Source: Bacillota bacterium (GTDB lineage Bacteria > Bacillota_I > Bacilli_A > Erysipelotrichales > Erysipelotrichaceae). From it: DNA of 47,148 nt. The position numbers and the translations under genes are program-made. Below are positions 16,452 to 22,607 of the stretch, piece after piece; the stretch's first letter is position 1, and each line of letters begins with the position of its first letter. Under the pieces are notes generated by a model. The model ran no database searches, had not been told where the DNA came from, and worked only from the letters and a program-made list of their open reading frames with translations. Location: positions 1 to 47,148 of the forward strand of contig JAQXNC010000130.1 of the NCBI GenBank assembly GCA_029097145.1. The letters run 5' to 3'.

Positions 16452-16469
16452 CACACGGATTTTCAGTCC
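16452..16469 (-). other. 18-bp copy of the tRNA-Phe anticodon arm
   Basis: CACACGGATTTTCAGTCC here is identical to 17870-17887 inside the tRNA-Phe gene, covering the anticodon loop and both sides of its stem. It overlaps the stop codon of the 139-aa gene. It may be an attachment-site duplication from an integrative element or a tRNA-mimic segment; no integrase gene is in the window. Confidence 0.6.
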
Positions 16470-16882
16470 CATAAATCCCAGAAATATCTTTTGAATAAAT
16501 CTAATGCTTCGTTCTTGCAATTATCTCGATAATGCCAAATTTCATTTTCTCTTTCGATGAATTTTTGTCGTATATCATCAGGACAGCGATTAACATACTT
16601 TCCATTCTCGATATCTACATTGGCAGATACCTGATCTGCATATTCATTAACCATTGAACACTTATCTTCGTTGGCTTCGTCTAGTAAGTGCGATATATAT
16701 AATAACTTATCTTTCCAATCTTTAAATGTTTTTATTTCTTCATATCTTCCTTCTGGCCATGAATGACAATTTTCGGCGTGTCGTTTTAGTAATTCTGAAC
16801 CCTTATTAATAAACCAGGAAAAGATATCCCATGCATCATTTGATGCCTCATTAAACTGTTTAGTTGTTATCTTCTTACTCAT
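16463..16882 (-). CDS. Hypothetical protein, 139 aa
   Basis: A soluble, probably all-helical acidic protein starting MSKKITTKQFNEASNDAWDI, with the binding site GAGGTG ahead of the ATG. It is rich in Trp, Glu and His/Cys (HAENCHSWPEGRYEE), with no membrane segment. I recognise no family. It lies between structured RNA candidates in the repair locus, downstream of a terminator hairpin at 16940-16974 that could act as an attenuator. The last codons coincide with the copied tRNA-Phe anticodon arm, so the original C-terminus may have been altered by an insertion event. Confidence 0.65.
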   Translation of the reverse strand: MSKKITTKQFNEASNDAWDIFSWFINKGSELLKRHAENCHSWPEGRYEEIKTFKDWKDKLLYISHLLDEANEDKCSMVNEYADQVSANVDIENGKYVNRCPDDIRQKFIERENEIWHYRDNCKNEALDLFKRYFWDLWD

Positions 16883-16939
16883 ATTTCACCTCAAAGCATT
16901 AGATTCTACTAAGAAACAAAAACACCAAAACCCGAAAAA

Positions 16940-16974
16940 CAAAAAAAGTTGAGTATTGCGAACACGCTCTCAAC
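16940..16974 (-). terminator. Terminator of a minus-strand RNA upstream of the 139-aa gene
   Basis: GTTGAG / CTCAAC outer stem with inner GCG/CGC, followed on the minus strand by TTTTTTTGTTTTT. No protein gene ends here, which argues for a non-coding RNA starting near 17080. Confidence 0.8.
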
Positions 16975-17016
16975 TATGGTGCCGATTCTTAAACAGAACC
17001 AAAACTATATTTATGC

Positions 17017-17080
17017 AAGACACTATTATAACCTTTTAAATAAAATATTTACCGGAAGAAAGTTTTGCTGTTAGTGTCTT
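17017..17080 (-). ncRNA. Candidate structured RNA 2 (homologue of 17715-17777)
   Basis: Minus strand, 64 nt, closed by the 9-bp helix AAGACACTA / TAGTGTCTT. It contains CAGCAAA, TTCCGG and then a 15-nt hairpin TAAATA-TTT-TATTTA. The element at 17777-17715 has the same order of motifs with base changes that keep the helices. A terminator lies 43 bases downstream. A TATAAT (17030-17025) inside the 3' half could alternatively be a promoter. Confidence 0.55.
17025..17030 (-). promoter_or_regulatory. Candidate -10 box
   Basis: Minus-strand TATAAT in AGGTTATAATAGTGT, matching the context of the DUF2828 promoter box. It would start a ~75-nt transcript ending at the terminator 16940-16974, an alternative to reading this stretch as the 3' side of RNA 2. 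Confidence 0.4.
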
Positions 17081-17412
17081 TTCTTATACAGGAACAAGGC
17101 TTATAAGTTGTAACGGTTTTTCTTCATTTATGCCCCCGTTTACCATAGCATGAGCATATGAGTTGCGTCCCCTGAGCGGGACGTGGTCAATTTAAAATAA
17201 ATAGACAATAAACTTTAATTAAAATTTGTTTGCAGATATAAAATAAGCCTTTCTTTCCTTCTCGTCTAAGTCTTGTTTTTAATTCTGGAGCAAGAATTGT
17301 ACTACCCATAGTATATAATAAAATAACTGAGATATCAACGGTCAATAGATGGGTCTTAAATGTTTTTGAGCCATGTGGGAGTACGTCAATATGACAATAG
17401 ATTTACGGTGAG

Positions 17413-17515
17413 GCAGTTGTGCCAACTGGATTGCAACCGAGTTTAATGTGTTGTTCGCCCACAAATCATTAGGCTATCCCTTCGATAGGTTTCAGACATC
17501 CTTGCCACCTAACTT
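17413..17515 (-). ncRNA. Candidate structured RNA, 74-bp repeat copy B
   Basis: Core 17504-17431 is identical to copy A over 74 bases. Homology continues past the identical part into AAGTTAGG with substitutions. The P2 helix changes from GACA/TGTC to GGCA/TGTC and still pairs. A CAGTTG/CAACTG hairpin follows (17414-17428), but there is no T-run, so this copy lacks an obvious terminator. It could be processed from read-through of the upstream tRNA array. Confidence 0.5.
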
Positions 17516-17714
17516 GTTCCAGTGAAGATTATACTTCTTTCTATTTTCTTTTGGTTAACTGCCAACAGACCGTAGCTGGGAAATACATATTTTTGTATTT
17601 CACTTCTTCCAGATTATATCTGGTATTAATAGTGTACTTAATAGCGAACACGAAAATATCTATAGGAAAATTTAACAGAAATGAATTTTCTGCTTGTGTT
17701 AAAACAAAATTAAC

Positions 17715-17777
17715 AAGGCACCAAAATTACCATCATATCTTAAAAGGATACCGGAAAACGTTTGCTGAGTGTGCCTT
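17715..17777 (-). ncRNA. Candidate structured RNA 3 (homologue of 17017-17080)
   Basis: Minus strand, 63 nt. Closing helix AAGGCAC / GTGCCTT, where RNA 2 has AAGACAC / GTGTCTT: an A-U to G-C double change. It shares CAGCAAA and TTTTCCGG, then a 15-nt hairpin TATC-CTTTTAA-GATA in place of TAAATA-TTT-TATTTA. It lies 62 bases downstream of tRNA-Phe in the same orientation. Confidence 0.55.
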
Positions 17778-17788
17778 TCGTTTTATTA

Positions 17789-17829
17789 AAGCTAACAAAT
17801 ACATATTTCTTGTTAGAAACGTTAGCTTA
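17789..17829 (-). terminator. Possible terminator of the tRNA array
   Basis: AAGCTAAC / GTTAGCTT 8-bp inverted repeat downstream of tRNA-Phe. The following minus-strand sequence TTAATAAAA is a poor T-run, so read-through into the repair locus is possible. Confidence 0.4.
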
Positions 17830-17839
17830 AATATTAACA

Positions 17840-17915
17840 TGGTGGTTCCGGCCAGAGTTGAACTGGCGACACACGGATTTTCAGTCCGATGCTCTACCTG
17901 CTGAGCTACAGAACC
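17840..17915 (-). tRNA. tRNA-Phe (GAA)
   Basis: Cloverleaf with acceptor GGTTCTG / CGGAACC, anticodon loop CTGAAAA, T-arm GTTCAAC and an encoded CCA. Last gene of the array; its anticodon arm is copied at 16452-16469. Confidence 0.95.
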
Positions 17916-17918
17916 ATT

Positions 17919-17994
17919 TGGGGTAAGCAATGGGAATCGCACCCATATCACCAGAGCCACAATCTGGTATTCTAACTATTGAACTATACTTACC
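17919..17994 (-). tRNA. tRNA-His (GTG)
   Basis: Anticodon loop TTGTGGC, an extra 5' G paired with C73 as expected of tRNA-His, and an encoded CCA. Confidence 0.95.
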
Positions 17995-17998
17995 AATT

Positions 17999-18074
17999 TG
18001 GTGGAGCATAGCGGGATCGAACCGCTGACCTCCTGCGTGCAAAGCAGGCGCTCTCCCAGCTGAGCTAATGCCCC
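17999..18074 (-). tRNA. tRNA-Ala (TGC)
   Basis: Acceptor GGGGCAT, anticodon loop TTTGCAC, T-loop GGTTCGATCC, encoded CCA. Confidence 0.96.
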
Positions 18075-18077
18075 ATT

Positions 18078-18154
<77 letters not shown>

Positions 18155-18161
18155 ATAATAA

Positions 18162-18252
18162 TGGCGGAGGAACTGGGATTCGAACCCAGGCGCCGGTTTC
18201 CCGACCTACCGGTTTTCAAGACCGGACCCTTCAGCCACTTGGGTATTCCTCC
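18162..18252 (-). tRNA. tRNA-Ser (TGA)
   Basis: 91 nt with a long variable arm, anticodon loop CTTGAAA, discriminator G73 and an encoded CCA. Confidence 0.95.
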
Positions 18253-18273
18253 ATATATTTAATTTTTGATTTT

Positions 18274-18350
18274 TGGTGGACCCTGTAGGACTCGAACCTA
18301 CGACCAACCGGTTATGAGCCGGTAGCTCTGACCAACTGAGCTAAGGGTCC
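18274..18350 (-). tRNA. tRNA-Ile2 (CAT, lysidine-dependent)
   Basis: CAT anticodon in loop CTCATAA. The body (GGACCCTTAGCTCAGTTGG, T-arm GTAGGTTCGAGTCCTAC) resembles Bacillus tRNA-Ile(CAU) rather than elongator Met, so the C34 is probably modified by TilS (gene at 38922-40103). Elongator Met remains possible. Confidence 0.8.
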
Positions 18351-18355
18351 AAAAC

Positions 18356-18432
18356 TGGTAGCGAGGGTGGGACTCGAACCCACGACCTCCCGGGTATGAA
18401 CCGAGCGCTCTAGCCAACTAAGCTACCTCGCC
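18356..18432 (-). tRNA. tRNA-Met (CAT), elongator
   Basis: Anticodon loop TTCATAC as in Bacillus elongator tRNA-Met, and an encoded CCA. The first acceptor pair is G1-U72. Confidence 0.85.
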
Positions 18433-18457
18433 ATGTTTTTTGCACGTTCCAATCAAA

Positions 18458-18534
18458 TGGTCGGGATGACAGGATTTGAACCTGCGACCCCTTGATCCCA
18501 AATCAAGTGCACTACCAAGCTGTGCTACATCCCG
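18458..18534 (-). tRNA. tRNA-Pro (TGG)
   Basis: Acceptor CGGGATG, anticodon loop TTTGGGA, encoded CCA. Confidence 0.95.
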
Positions 18535-18550
18535 AAGATTGAATAAATAA

Positions 18551-18627
18551 TGGCGCGCCCAGTAGGAATCGAACCCGCAACCTTTTGATCCGTAGTCAAA
18601 CGCTCTATCCAGTTGAGCTATGGGCGC
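18551..18627 (-). tRNA. tRNA-Arg (ACG)
   Basis: Anticodon loop CTACGGA. A34 would be deaminated to inosine. Encoded CCA. Confidence 0.95.
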
Positions 18628-18640
18628 ATTAAATAAAAAG

Positions 18641-18726
18641 TGGTGGGGGCAGAGGGACTTGAACCCTCACGGTATTGCTACCGCCGGATTTTAAGTCCGA
18701 CGCGTCTACCATTCCGCCATGCCCCC
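18641..18726 (-). tRNA. tRNA-Leu (TAA)
   Basis: Long variable arm, anticodon loop CTTAAAA, acceptor GGGGGCA / TGCCCCC, encoded CCA. Confidence 0.95.
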
Positions 18727-18731
18727 ACTTC

Positions 18732-18805
18732 TGGAGGTTCCTGCCAGATTCGAACTGGCGATCACAGAGTTGCAGTCTATTGCCTTACCACTTGGCTAAG
18801 GAACC
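18732..18805 (-). tRNA. tRNA-Cys (GCA)
   Basis: Anticodon loop CTGCAAC, discriminator U73 as expected of tRNA-Cys, encoded CCA. First gene of the eleven-tRNA array. Confidence 0.95.
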
Positions 18806-18827
18806 GCTCTATCTTCCGTGCTTTATA

Positions 18828-18856
18828 ATATTACCAAAAAGATAACTGTTATGCAA
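18828..18856 (-). promoter_or_regulatory. Promoter of the tRNA array
   Basis: Minus strand: TTGCAT, 17-base spacer, TAATAT, with the predicted start about 15 bases before tRNA-Cys. The same TTGCAW-17-TAWTAT form precedes the tRNA genes at 28014 and 43320. Confidence 0.75.
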
Positions 18857-18977
18857 GCATTTTTTTATCTTTTTAATAAACTTTTACCAAGCATCTTTGG
18901 ATGGCTTTCATATTATAACATATCTCTAACCAATATTAATAATAATTTATAAAAAAGAAGAGAATTATCTCTTCTGC

Positions 18978-19679
18978 TTAATCATGGTGATTGCCATGAT
19001 GATTTGAACTGTTATGACTCTCTTGAGAATGATGACTTTCTATTTCACTATGAATTTCAGTTATTGACATTTCCCTGCATCTATCGACAGTAGTCGTTTT
19101 GTCATATTCTTTTAATACCAGATATTGACTGTATTTACCAATACTCATCTCAGCATTATTTGCTTCTTCAATTATATGACTATCACAGCTTTGAACTTTA
19201 GCGTTTATATAATAGTCATCAATCATTGACTGAAGCTCTTTAATATAAATATCAGTATCGTCACTTTGATTACTGATTGAAATCAAAAGAAATGAATCAT
19301 TCTTTATATATTCATCAAATTTTACTGAGATAATCTCCTTACATACATCAAGATAATTATGCCCTTCGTATTCAATATCCTCAGAAATTTTTATTCCTTC
19401 ATCATTATAGGCATTTATTCCCGTTACATATCCGTCTTTGTTGACTGTCAATTGAATTGAAGGATTAATATCGAGACTGATATATGTCTCTGCCTTAACA
19501 GCGAAGTTTTTCGGAATAATCATAACCATCATGATAAAACAGGCACATAATGCCACTGCATAGTATAACTTAGGCTGATGTTTTTTATTTATTTTTTCAT
19601 GTTCAATTCTTGAATATGTCTTATTGATCAAATCATCATTAACCTTAATTTTATCAAGCGTCTTCCTGTATCGACTCAT
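18978..19679 (-). CDS. RsgI-like anti-sigma factor with histidine-rich C-terminus
   Basis: 233 aa from the ATG preceded by AGGAGAAAGTG. A cytoplasmic N-terminus (~1-38) is followed by one membrane segment (~39-58) and an extracytoplasmic domain beginning AETYISLDINPSIQLTVNKD, with GYVTGINAYNDEG. This matches the middle domain of RsgI-type anti-sigma factors. The tail (~205-233) alternates His, Ser and Asn (SHHSQESHNSSNHHGNHHD) and would bind divalent metal. The gene overlaps the end of the sigma factor gene by 26 bases. I infer that it holds the ECF sigma factor at the membrane and releases it on an external signal, perhaps metal. Confidence 0.7.
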   Translation of the reverse strand: MSRYRKTLDKIKVNDDLINKTYSRIEHEKINKKHQPKLYYAVALCACFIMMVMIIPKNFAVKAETYISLDINPSIQLTVNKDGYVTGINAYNDEGIKISEDIEYEGHNYLDVCKEIISVKFDEYIKNDSFLLISISNQSDDTDIYIKELQSMIDDYYINAKVQSCDSHIIEEANNAEMSIGKYSQYLVLKEYDKTTTVDRCREMSITEIHSEIESHHSQESHNSSNHHGNHHD

Positions 19680-20151
19680 CACTTTCTCCTTTCAGCAGTT
19701 CTTTTAGTTTTTCTCGACCTCTTTTAAGCAAAGAGTAAACCGTATTGGTTTTCATATGAAGAATTGCAGCTATTTCGTCAGCTTTATACTCCTCATAATA
19801 AAACATGTATATAACACTGCGGTATTTATTAGGTAAAGACAAGATTGCTTCCATCACTCCATAGTCATCATTATCTATCTCTTGTGTACCATAAATATCT
19901 TCGAGTTCTATTTTGTTTTTCCAGAAATGTCTTCGATGGTAATCGTTTGCGATATTGATACTGATTCTGATAAGGTAAGCCTTTAGATGCTCGTCAGAAA
20001 TAAACTCTTCATTTGAACGATACAATCTTACAAATACATCCTGGAACGCATCATCACTATCAGCTTTATTCCCGATATGACAGATAAGTATACGATATAC
20101 CATATCGGCATAATTACTGATTGCCCTGTTTATTAAACTGTCAGACTGCAT
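19654..20151 (-). CDS. ECF-type RNA polymerase sigma factor
   Basis: 165 aa. Region 2 (~10-75) includes DAFQDVFVRLYRS and AYLIRISINIANDYHRR; region 4 (~100-152) is the helix-turn-helix LPNKYRSVIYMFYYEEYKAD... then NTVYSLLKRGREKLKELL. This is the minimal two-domain ECF architecture. There is no clear ribosome binding site: its ATG is five bases after the stop of the His-rich peptide gene, suggesting translational coupling. The next gene encodes its probable membrane anti-sigma factor. Which promoters it controls is unknown; autoregulation is likely in such operons. Confidence 0.88.
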   Translation of the reverse strand: MQSDSLINRAISNYADMVYRILICHIGNKADSDDAFQDVFVRLYRSNEEFISDEHLKAYLIRISINIANDYHRRHFWKNKIELEDIYGTQEIDNDDYGVMEAILSLPNKYRSVIYMFYYEEYKADEIAAILHMKTNTVYSLLKRGREKLKELLKGESDESIQEDA

Positions 20152-20156
20152 GATTA

Positions 20157-20366
20157 TTAATGATGATTATTGCTGTGATGACTATTTTCATGATGATAGT
20201 ATTCATGATATCCATTATCATAATAATTATCATTGTGCTCATGATGTTTATATACTACTTCTTCTTTAGTTGTTGCCTTTGATTCTATGCCGATGTTATG
20301 ACAATTGATACCGGCAGTACAGCTCATTGCTAGACATAATAGTGTTTTTGTTAATCTGTATTTCAT
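20157..20366 (-). CDS. Small secreted histidine-rich peptide
   Basis: 69 aa. N-terminal signal peptide (MKYRLTKTLLCLAMSCTAG), then a mature part dominated by His, Tyr, Asn and Glu (KHHEHNDNYYDNGYHEYYHH and a SHHSNNHH end). Such composition binds Zn, Ni or Cu ions. It is the first gene of the operon with the ECF sigma factor and an anti-sigma factor that also ends in a His-rich tail. I infer an extracytoplasmic metal-binding or sensing accessory; no family is recognised. The ribosome binding site AAGAAGGTAG precedes the ATG. Confidence 0.7.
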   Translation of the reverse strand: MKYRLTKTLLCLAMSCTAGINCHNIGIESKATTKEEVVYKHHEHNDNYYDNGYHEYYHHENSHHSNNHH

Positions 20367-20388
20367 ATTCTACCTTCTTTCACTAATA

Positions 20389-20416
20389 ATACGTTATAAA
20401 TACATATATCCTTGCA
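20389..20416 (-). promoter_or_regulatory. Possible ECF-type promoter
   Basis: Minus-strand TGCAAGG followed about 17 bases later by CGTAT, ahead of the His-rich peptide gene. It loosely resembles ECF -35/-10 pairs and would allow autoregulation; weak evidence. Confidence 0.3.
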
Positions 20417-20459
20417 CAAATTTTAAAAAAGTTTAAATTATATTCGAATAGAGGTTTAT

Positions 20460-21005
20460 ATGTTATATCAGGAAGAAAAAATCAATTATAAAAATCATAC
20501 TATCACTTTTAGATCGGCTGTTGACGAAGATGCACCAGTACTTGTTGATTATCTTAAGAAAGTCAGCGGTGAAACACCATATCTTTTATCAGAACCTGAA
20601 GAAATCAACCTGACCCTTGAAGATGAGTACAGATTTATTCATAAGTATAACTCAAGCGATTCAAGTTTATTATTATTGGCTTTTGTTGATGATGAATATG
20701 CCGGGAACTGTTCGTTTTGCGGTTATTCACGTATACGTGAAAGACACCGTGCTGATATTGGAGTTGCGTTATATCAGAAATATACCGGATTTGGTCTTGG
20801 CAGACTGATACTTGAAAGACTGATTTCCATCATCAGGGAAGCGGGATTCAAACAGGCTGAGTTGACCGTTGTCAGCACCAACGGAAGAGCCAGAAACTTA
20901 TATGAAAAACTTGGATTTGTTGAATGTGGTCGCATACCTAATGCCAATAAATATAAAGATGGTACTTATAGTGATAATATACTGATGGTACTGCATATAA
21001 AATAA
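20460..21005 (+). CDS. GNAT family N-acetyltransferase
   Basis: 181 aa. The acetyl-CoA binding motif A region reads IGVALYQKYTGFGLGRLILE, followed by the conserved ELTVVSTNGRARNLYEKLGF. It is similar to RimI/PhnO-like and spermidine-acetyltransferase-like proteins. It is a single plus-strand gene, convergent with the polyamine importer operon, with a shared bidirectional terminator. The substrate cannot be told from sequence; a polyamine is one possibility given its neighbour. The AGAGG site lies 6-10 bases before the ATG. Confidence 0.85.
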   Translation: MLYQEEKINYKNHTITFRSAVDEDAPVLVDYLKKVSGETPYLLSEPEEINLTLEDEYRFIHKYNSSDSSLLLLAFVDDEYAGNCSFCGYSRIRERHRADIGVALYQKYTGFGLGRLILERLISIIREAGFKQAELTVVSTNGRARNLYEKLGFVECGRIPNANKYKDGTYSDNILMVLHIK

Positions 21006-21033
21006 AAACTACAATGCAGTAGTTTTTATTTTT
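21005..21033 (+). terminator. Bidirectional terminator between GNAT and potC
   Basis: AAAACTAC / GTAGTTTT stem with a 6-base loop, then TATTTTT. On the minus strand it also serves the polyamine operon. Confidence 0.85.
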
Positions 21034-21036
21034 AGG

Positions 21037-21828
21037 CTATATCAGCTTTTTCTTTTTGCGTTCTGATATCATTGGAATAACATTAACAAGAATCAGAACA
21101 ATAGTTATCGCAAAGACAATGAGTGAAGATAAAGCATTTACACTCGGATTAATACGCTTAACGCTGGAATAAACATATGTTGAGATGTTGTTGATACCAG
21201 GACCTGTTACAAAATATGATATTACAAAATCATCAAAAGACATTGTAAATGCAATCAAAGCACCAGATACAATACCAGGTGTTATCTGAGGGATTATAAC
21301 CTTATATAGAGCCTGAAATGGTGTACAGCCTAAGTCCAGTGCTGCTTCAGCAATATTGTCGTCCAGCTGCCTTAATTTTGGCATAATAGACAAGATAACA
21401 TAAGGAATACAGAAGATGATATGTGCCAAAAGTAATGTCACAAAACCAAACTCCATATTAATCGATGTAAAAAACAGCATCAATCCAATTGCAGTAACAA
21501 TTTCTGGATTCAGCATTGGCAGATTATTTACCTGATTGACTGATTCTTTAATCAGTCTTTTTGATTTACTAAGACCGATTGCAGTTATTGTACCCACAAT
21601 AGTAGACACAACAGTCGCAATTATCGCAATAATCACGGTATAGTATATCGATTCCATCATGGTACGATTTTCAAACATTTTTTCATACCATTTTAAAGAG
21701 AAACCGGTAAAATTAGTCAGTGATTTAGATTCATTAAATGAGAATACTACAACATAAATAATTGGCAAATAAAAGAATAGAATAATGAGTGCCAGATATA
21801 TCTTTGAGAATATTTTCTTGTTTTTCAT
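21037..21828 (-). CDS. potC: Spermidine/putrescine ABC transporter permease PotC
   Basis: 263 aa, six membrane segments, with the EAA loop AAEAALDLGCTPFQALYKVI that contacts the ATPase. N-terminal KIYLALIILFFYLPIIYVVV and FNESKSL are typical of PotC. Its ATG overlaps the stop of potB by one base. In most operons potD (the binding protein) follows or is fused to potC; here the operon ends at a terminator, so the binding protein is encoded elsewhere or missing. Confidence 0.92.
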   Translation of the reverse strand: MKNKKIFSKIYLALIILFFYLPIIYVVVFSFNESKSLTNFTGFSLKWYEKMFENRTMMESIYYTVIIAIIATVVSTIVGTITAIGLSKSKRLIKESVNQVNNLPMLNPEIVTAIGLMLFFTSINMEFGFVTLLLAHIIFCIPYVILSIMPKLRQLDDNIAEAALDLGCTPFQALYKVIIPQITPGIVSGALIAFTMSFDDFVISYFVTGPGINNISTYVYSSVKRINPSVNALSSLIVFAITIVLILVNVIPMISERKKKKLI

Positions 21829-22607
21829 CAGTTATTCTCCTTCTCATAATCAAACTTTCTTGTAAAGTACATTGATATCAGAATTACAATAGTCATAATC
21901 AGACTGACAGCTGAACCAAAGTTCCAATCACCTGTTGTGACGAAATAATTCTCAACAAGATTACCAACCAATACATAGCTACCACCACCAAGCAGTTTAG
22001 GAATAAAGAAACTAGATACCGCTGGCAGGAATACAAGTGTAATACCCGAAATAATACCAGGAACCGATAATGGTAATGTGACTTTCAGAAAAGCCATACG
22101 ATTATCACATCCTAAATCATTAGCTGCTGCAATCAGACTTTTATCCATTTTTGATAATGATGTATAAATCTGCAGAATCATAAATGGTAAAAAGTTATAT
22201 ACCATACCGATATATACCTTGATTTCAGGAGATAAACCTGTTTCAAGCAGAATACCGCGCCATGCATAAGTACGTACCAGCATGTTAATCCACATTGGAA
22301 TAGTTATTAAAAGAATCATCAGCCCTTGTGAATTAGGTTTAAGTTTAGCAATAAAGTATGCACAAGGATATCCAATAATAATGCATATAACAGTAGTAAT
22401 AACAGCCAGTTTTAAAGATCTAAGCAAAACATCGATAAAAATCTTATCCTGGAAAAAACGTATAAAATTATCAAAAGTAAACTTTACTGTTAACACTGAA
22501 TTCCCCTGCTTTGTAAAAGCATAGAATACTATCATCAGCATTGGTATAACAATAAAGATAAATGCCCATACTATATAAGGGTAAACCAGTCTTCTAAAGC
22601 TTTTCAT
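21828..22607 (-). CDS. potB: Spermidine/putrescine ABC transporter permease PotB
   Basis: 259 aa, six membrane segments. It has the PotB-like N-terminus RRLVYPYIVWAFIFIVIPML and the EAA loop AAANDLGCDNRMAFLKVTLP. It overlaps potA and potC by one base each, a tight potABC operon. Together with PotC it forms the membrane channel for polyamine import, driven by PotA. Confidence 0.92.
   Translation of the reverse strand: MKSFRRLVYPYIVWAFIFIVIPMLMIVFYAFTKQGNSVLTVKFTFDNFIRFFQDKIFIDVLLRSLKLAVITTVICIIIGYPCAYFIAKLKPNSQGLMILLITIPMWINMLVRTYAWRGILLETGLSPEIKVYIGMVYNFLPFMILQIYTSLSKMDKSLIAAANDLGCDNRMAFLKVTLPLSVPGIISGITLVFLPAVSSFFIPKLLGGGSYVLVGNLVENYFVTTGDWNFGSAVSLIMTIVILISMYFTRKFDYEKENN

Larger units (their letters stand above)
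16883..17839. other. 957-bp interval without protein genes, rich in RNA structures
   Basis: Only weak, ribosome-binding-site-free ORFs. It contains a terminator (16940-16974), a homologous pair of closed RNA motifs (17017-17080 and 17715-17777), a GC-rich CGTCCC/GGGACG hairpin (17167-17183), repeat copy B (17413-17515), an 8-bp GAAATACA/TGTATTTC hairpin (near 17580) and a possible tRNA-operon terminator (17789-17829). Confidence 0.7.

Noticed and set aside
17413-17428. Sigma-54 promoter (TTGGCAC) as in rtc RNA-repair operons
   Set aside because: TTGGCAC is present but the matching TTGC element at the right spacing is not, and no RtcR-like activator is in the window.
16196-17504. CRISPR array or type III toxin-antitoxin repeat
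   Set aside because: Only two copies, 1.2 kb apart, with no regular spacers, no cas genes and no ToxN-like gene nearby.
17551-17904. 117-aa plus-strand ORF
   Set aside because: It runs into tRNA-Phe on the opposite strand and covers conserved RNA motifs; an artefact of open AT-rich sequence.
18640-18828. 62-aa ORF reading through tRNA genes
   Set aside because: It lies entirely over tRNA-Leu and tRNA-Cys; peptides like this are common false annotations.
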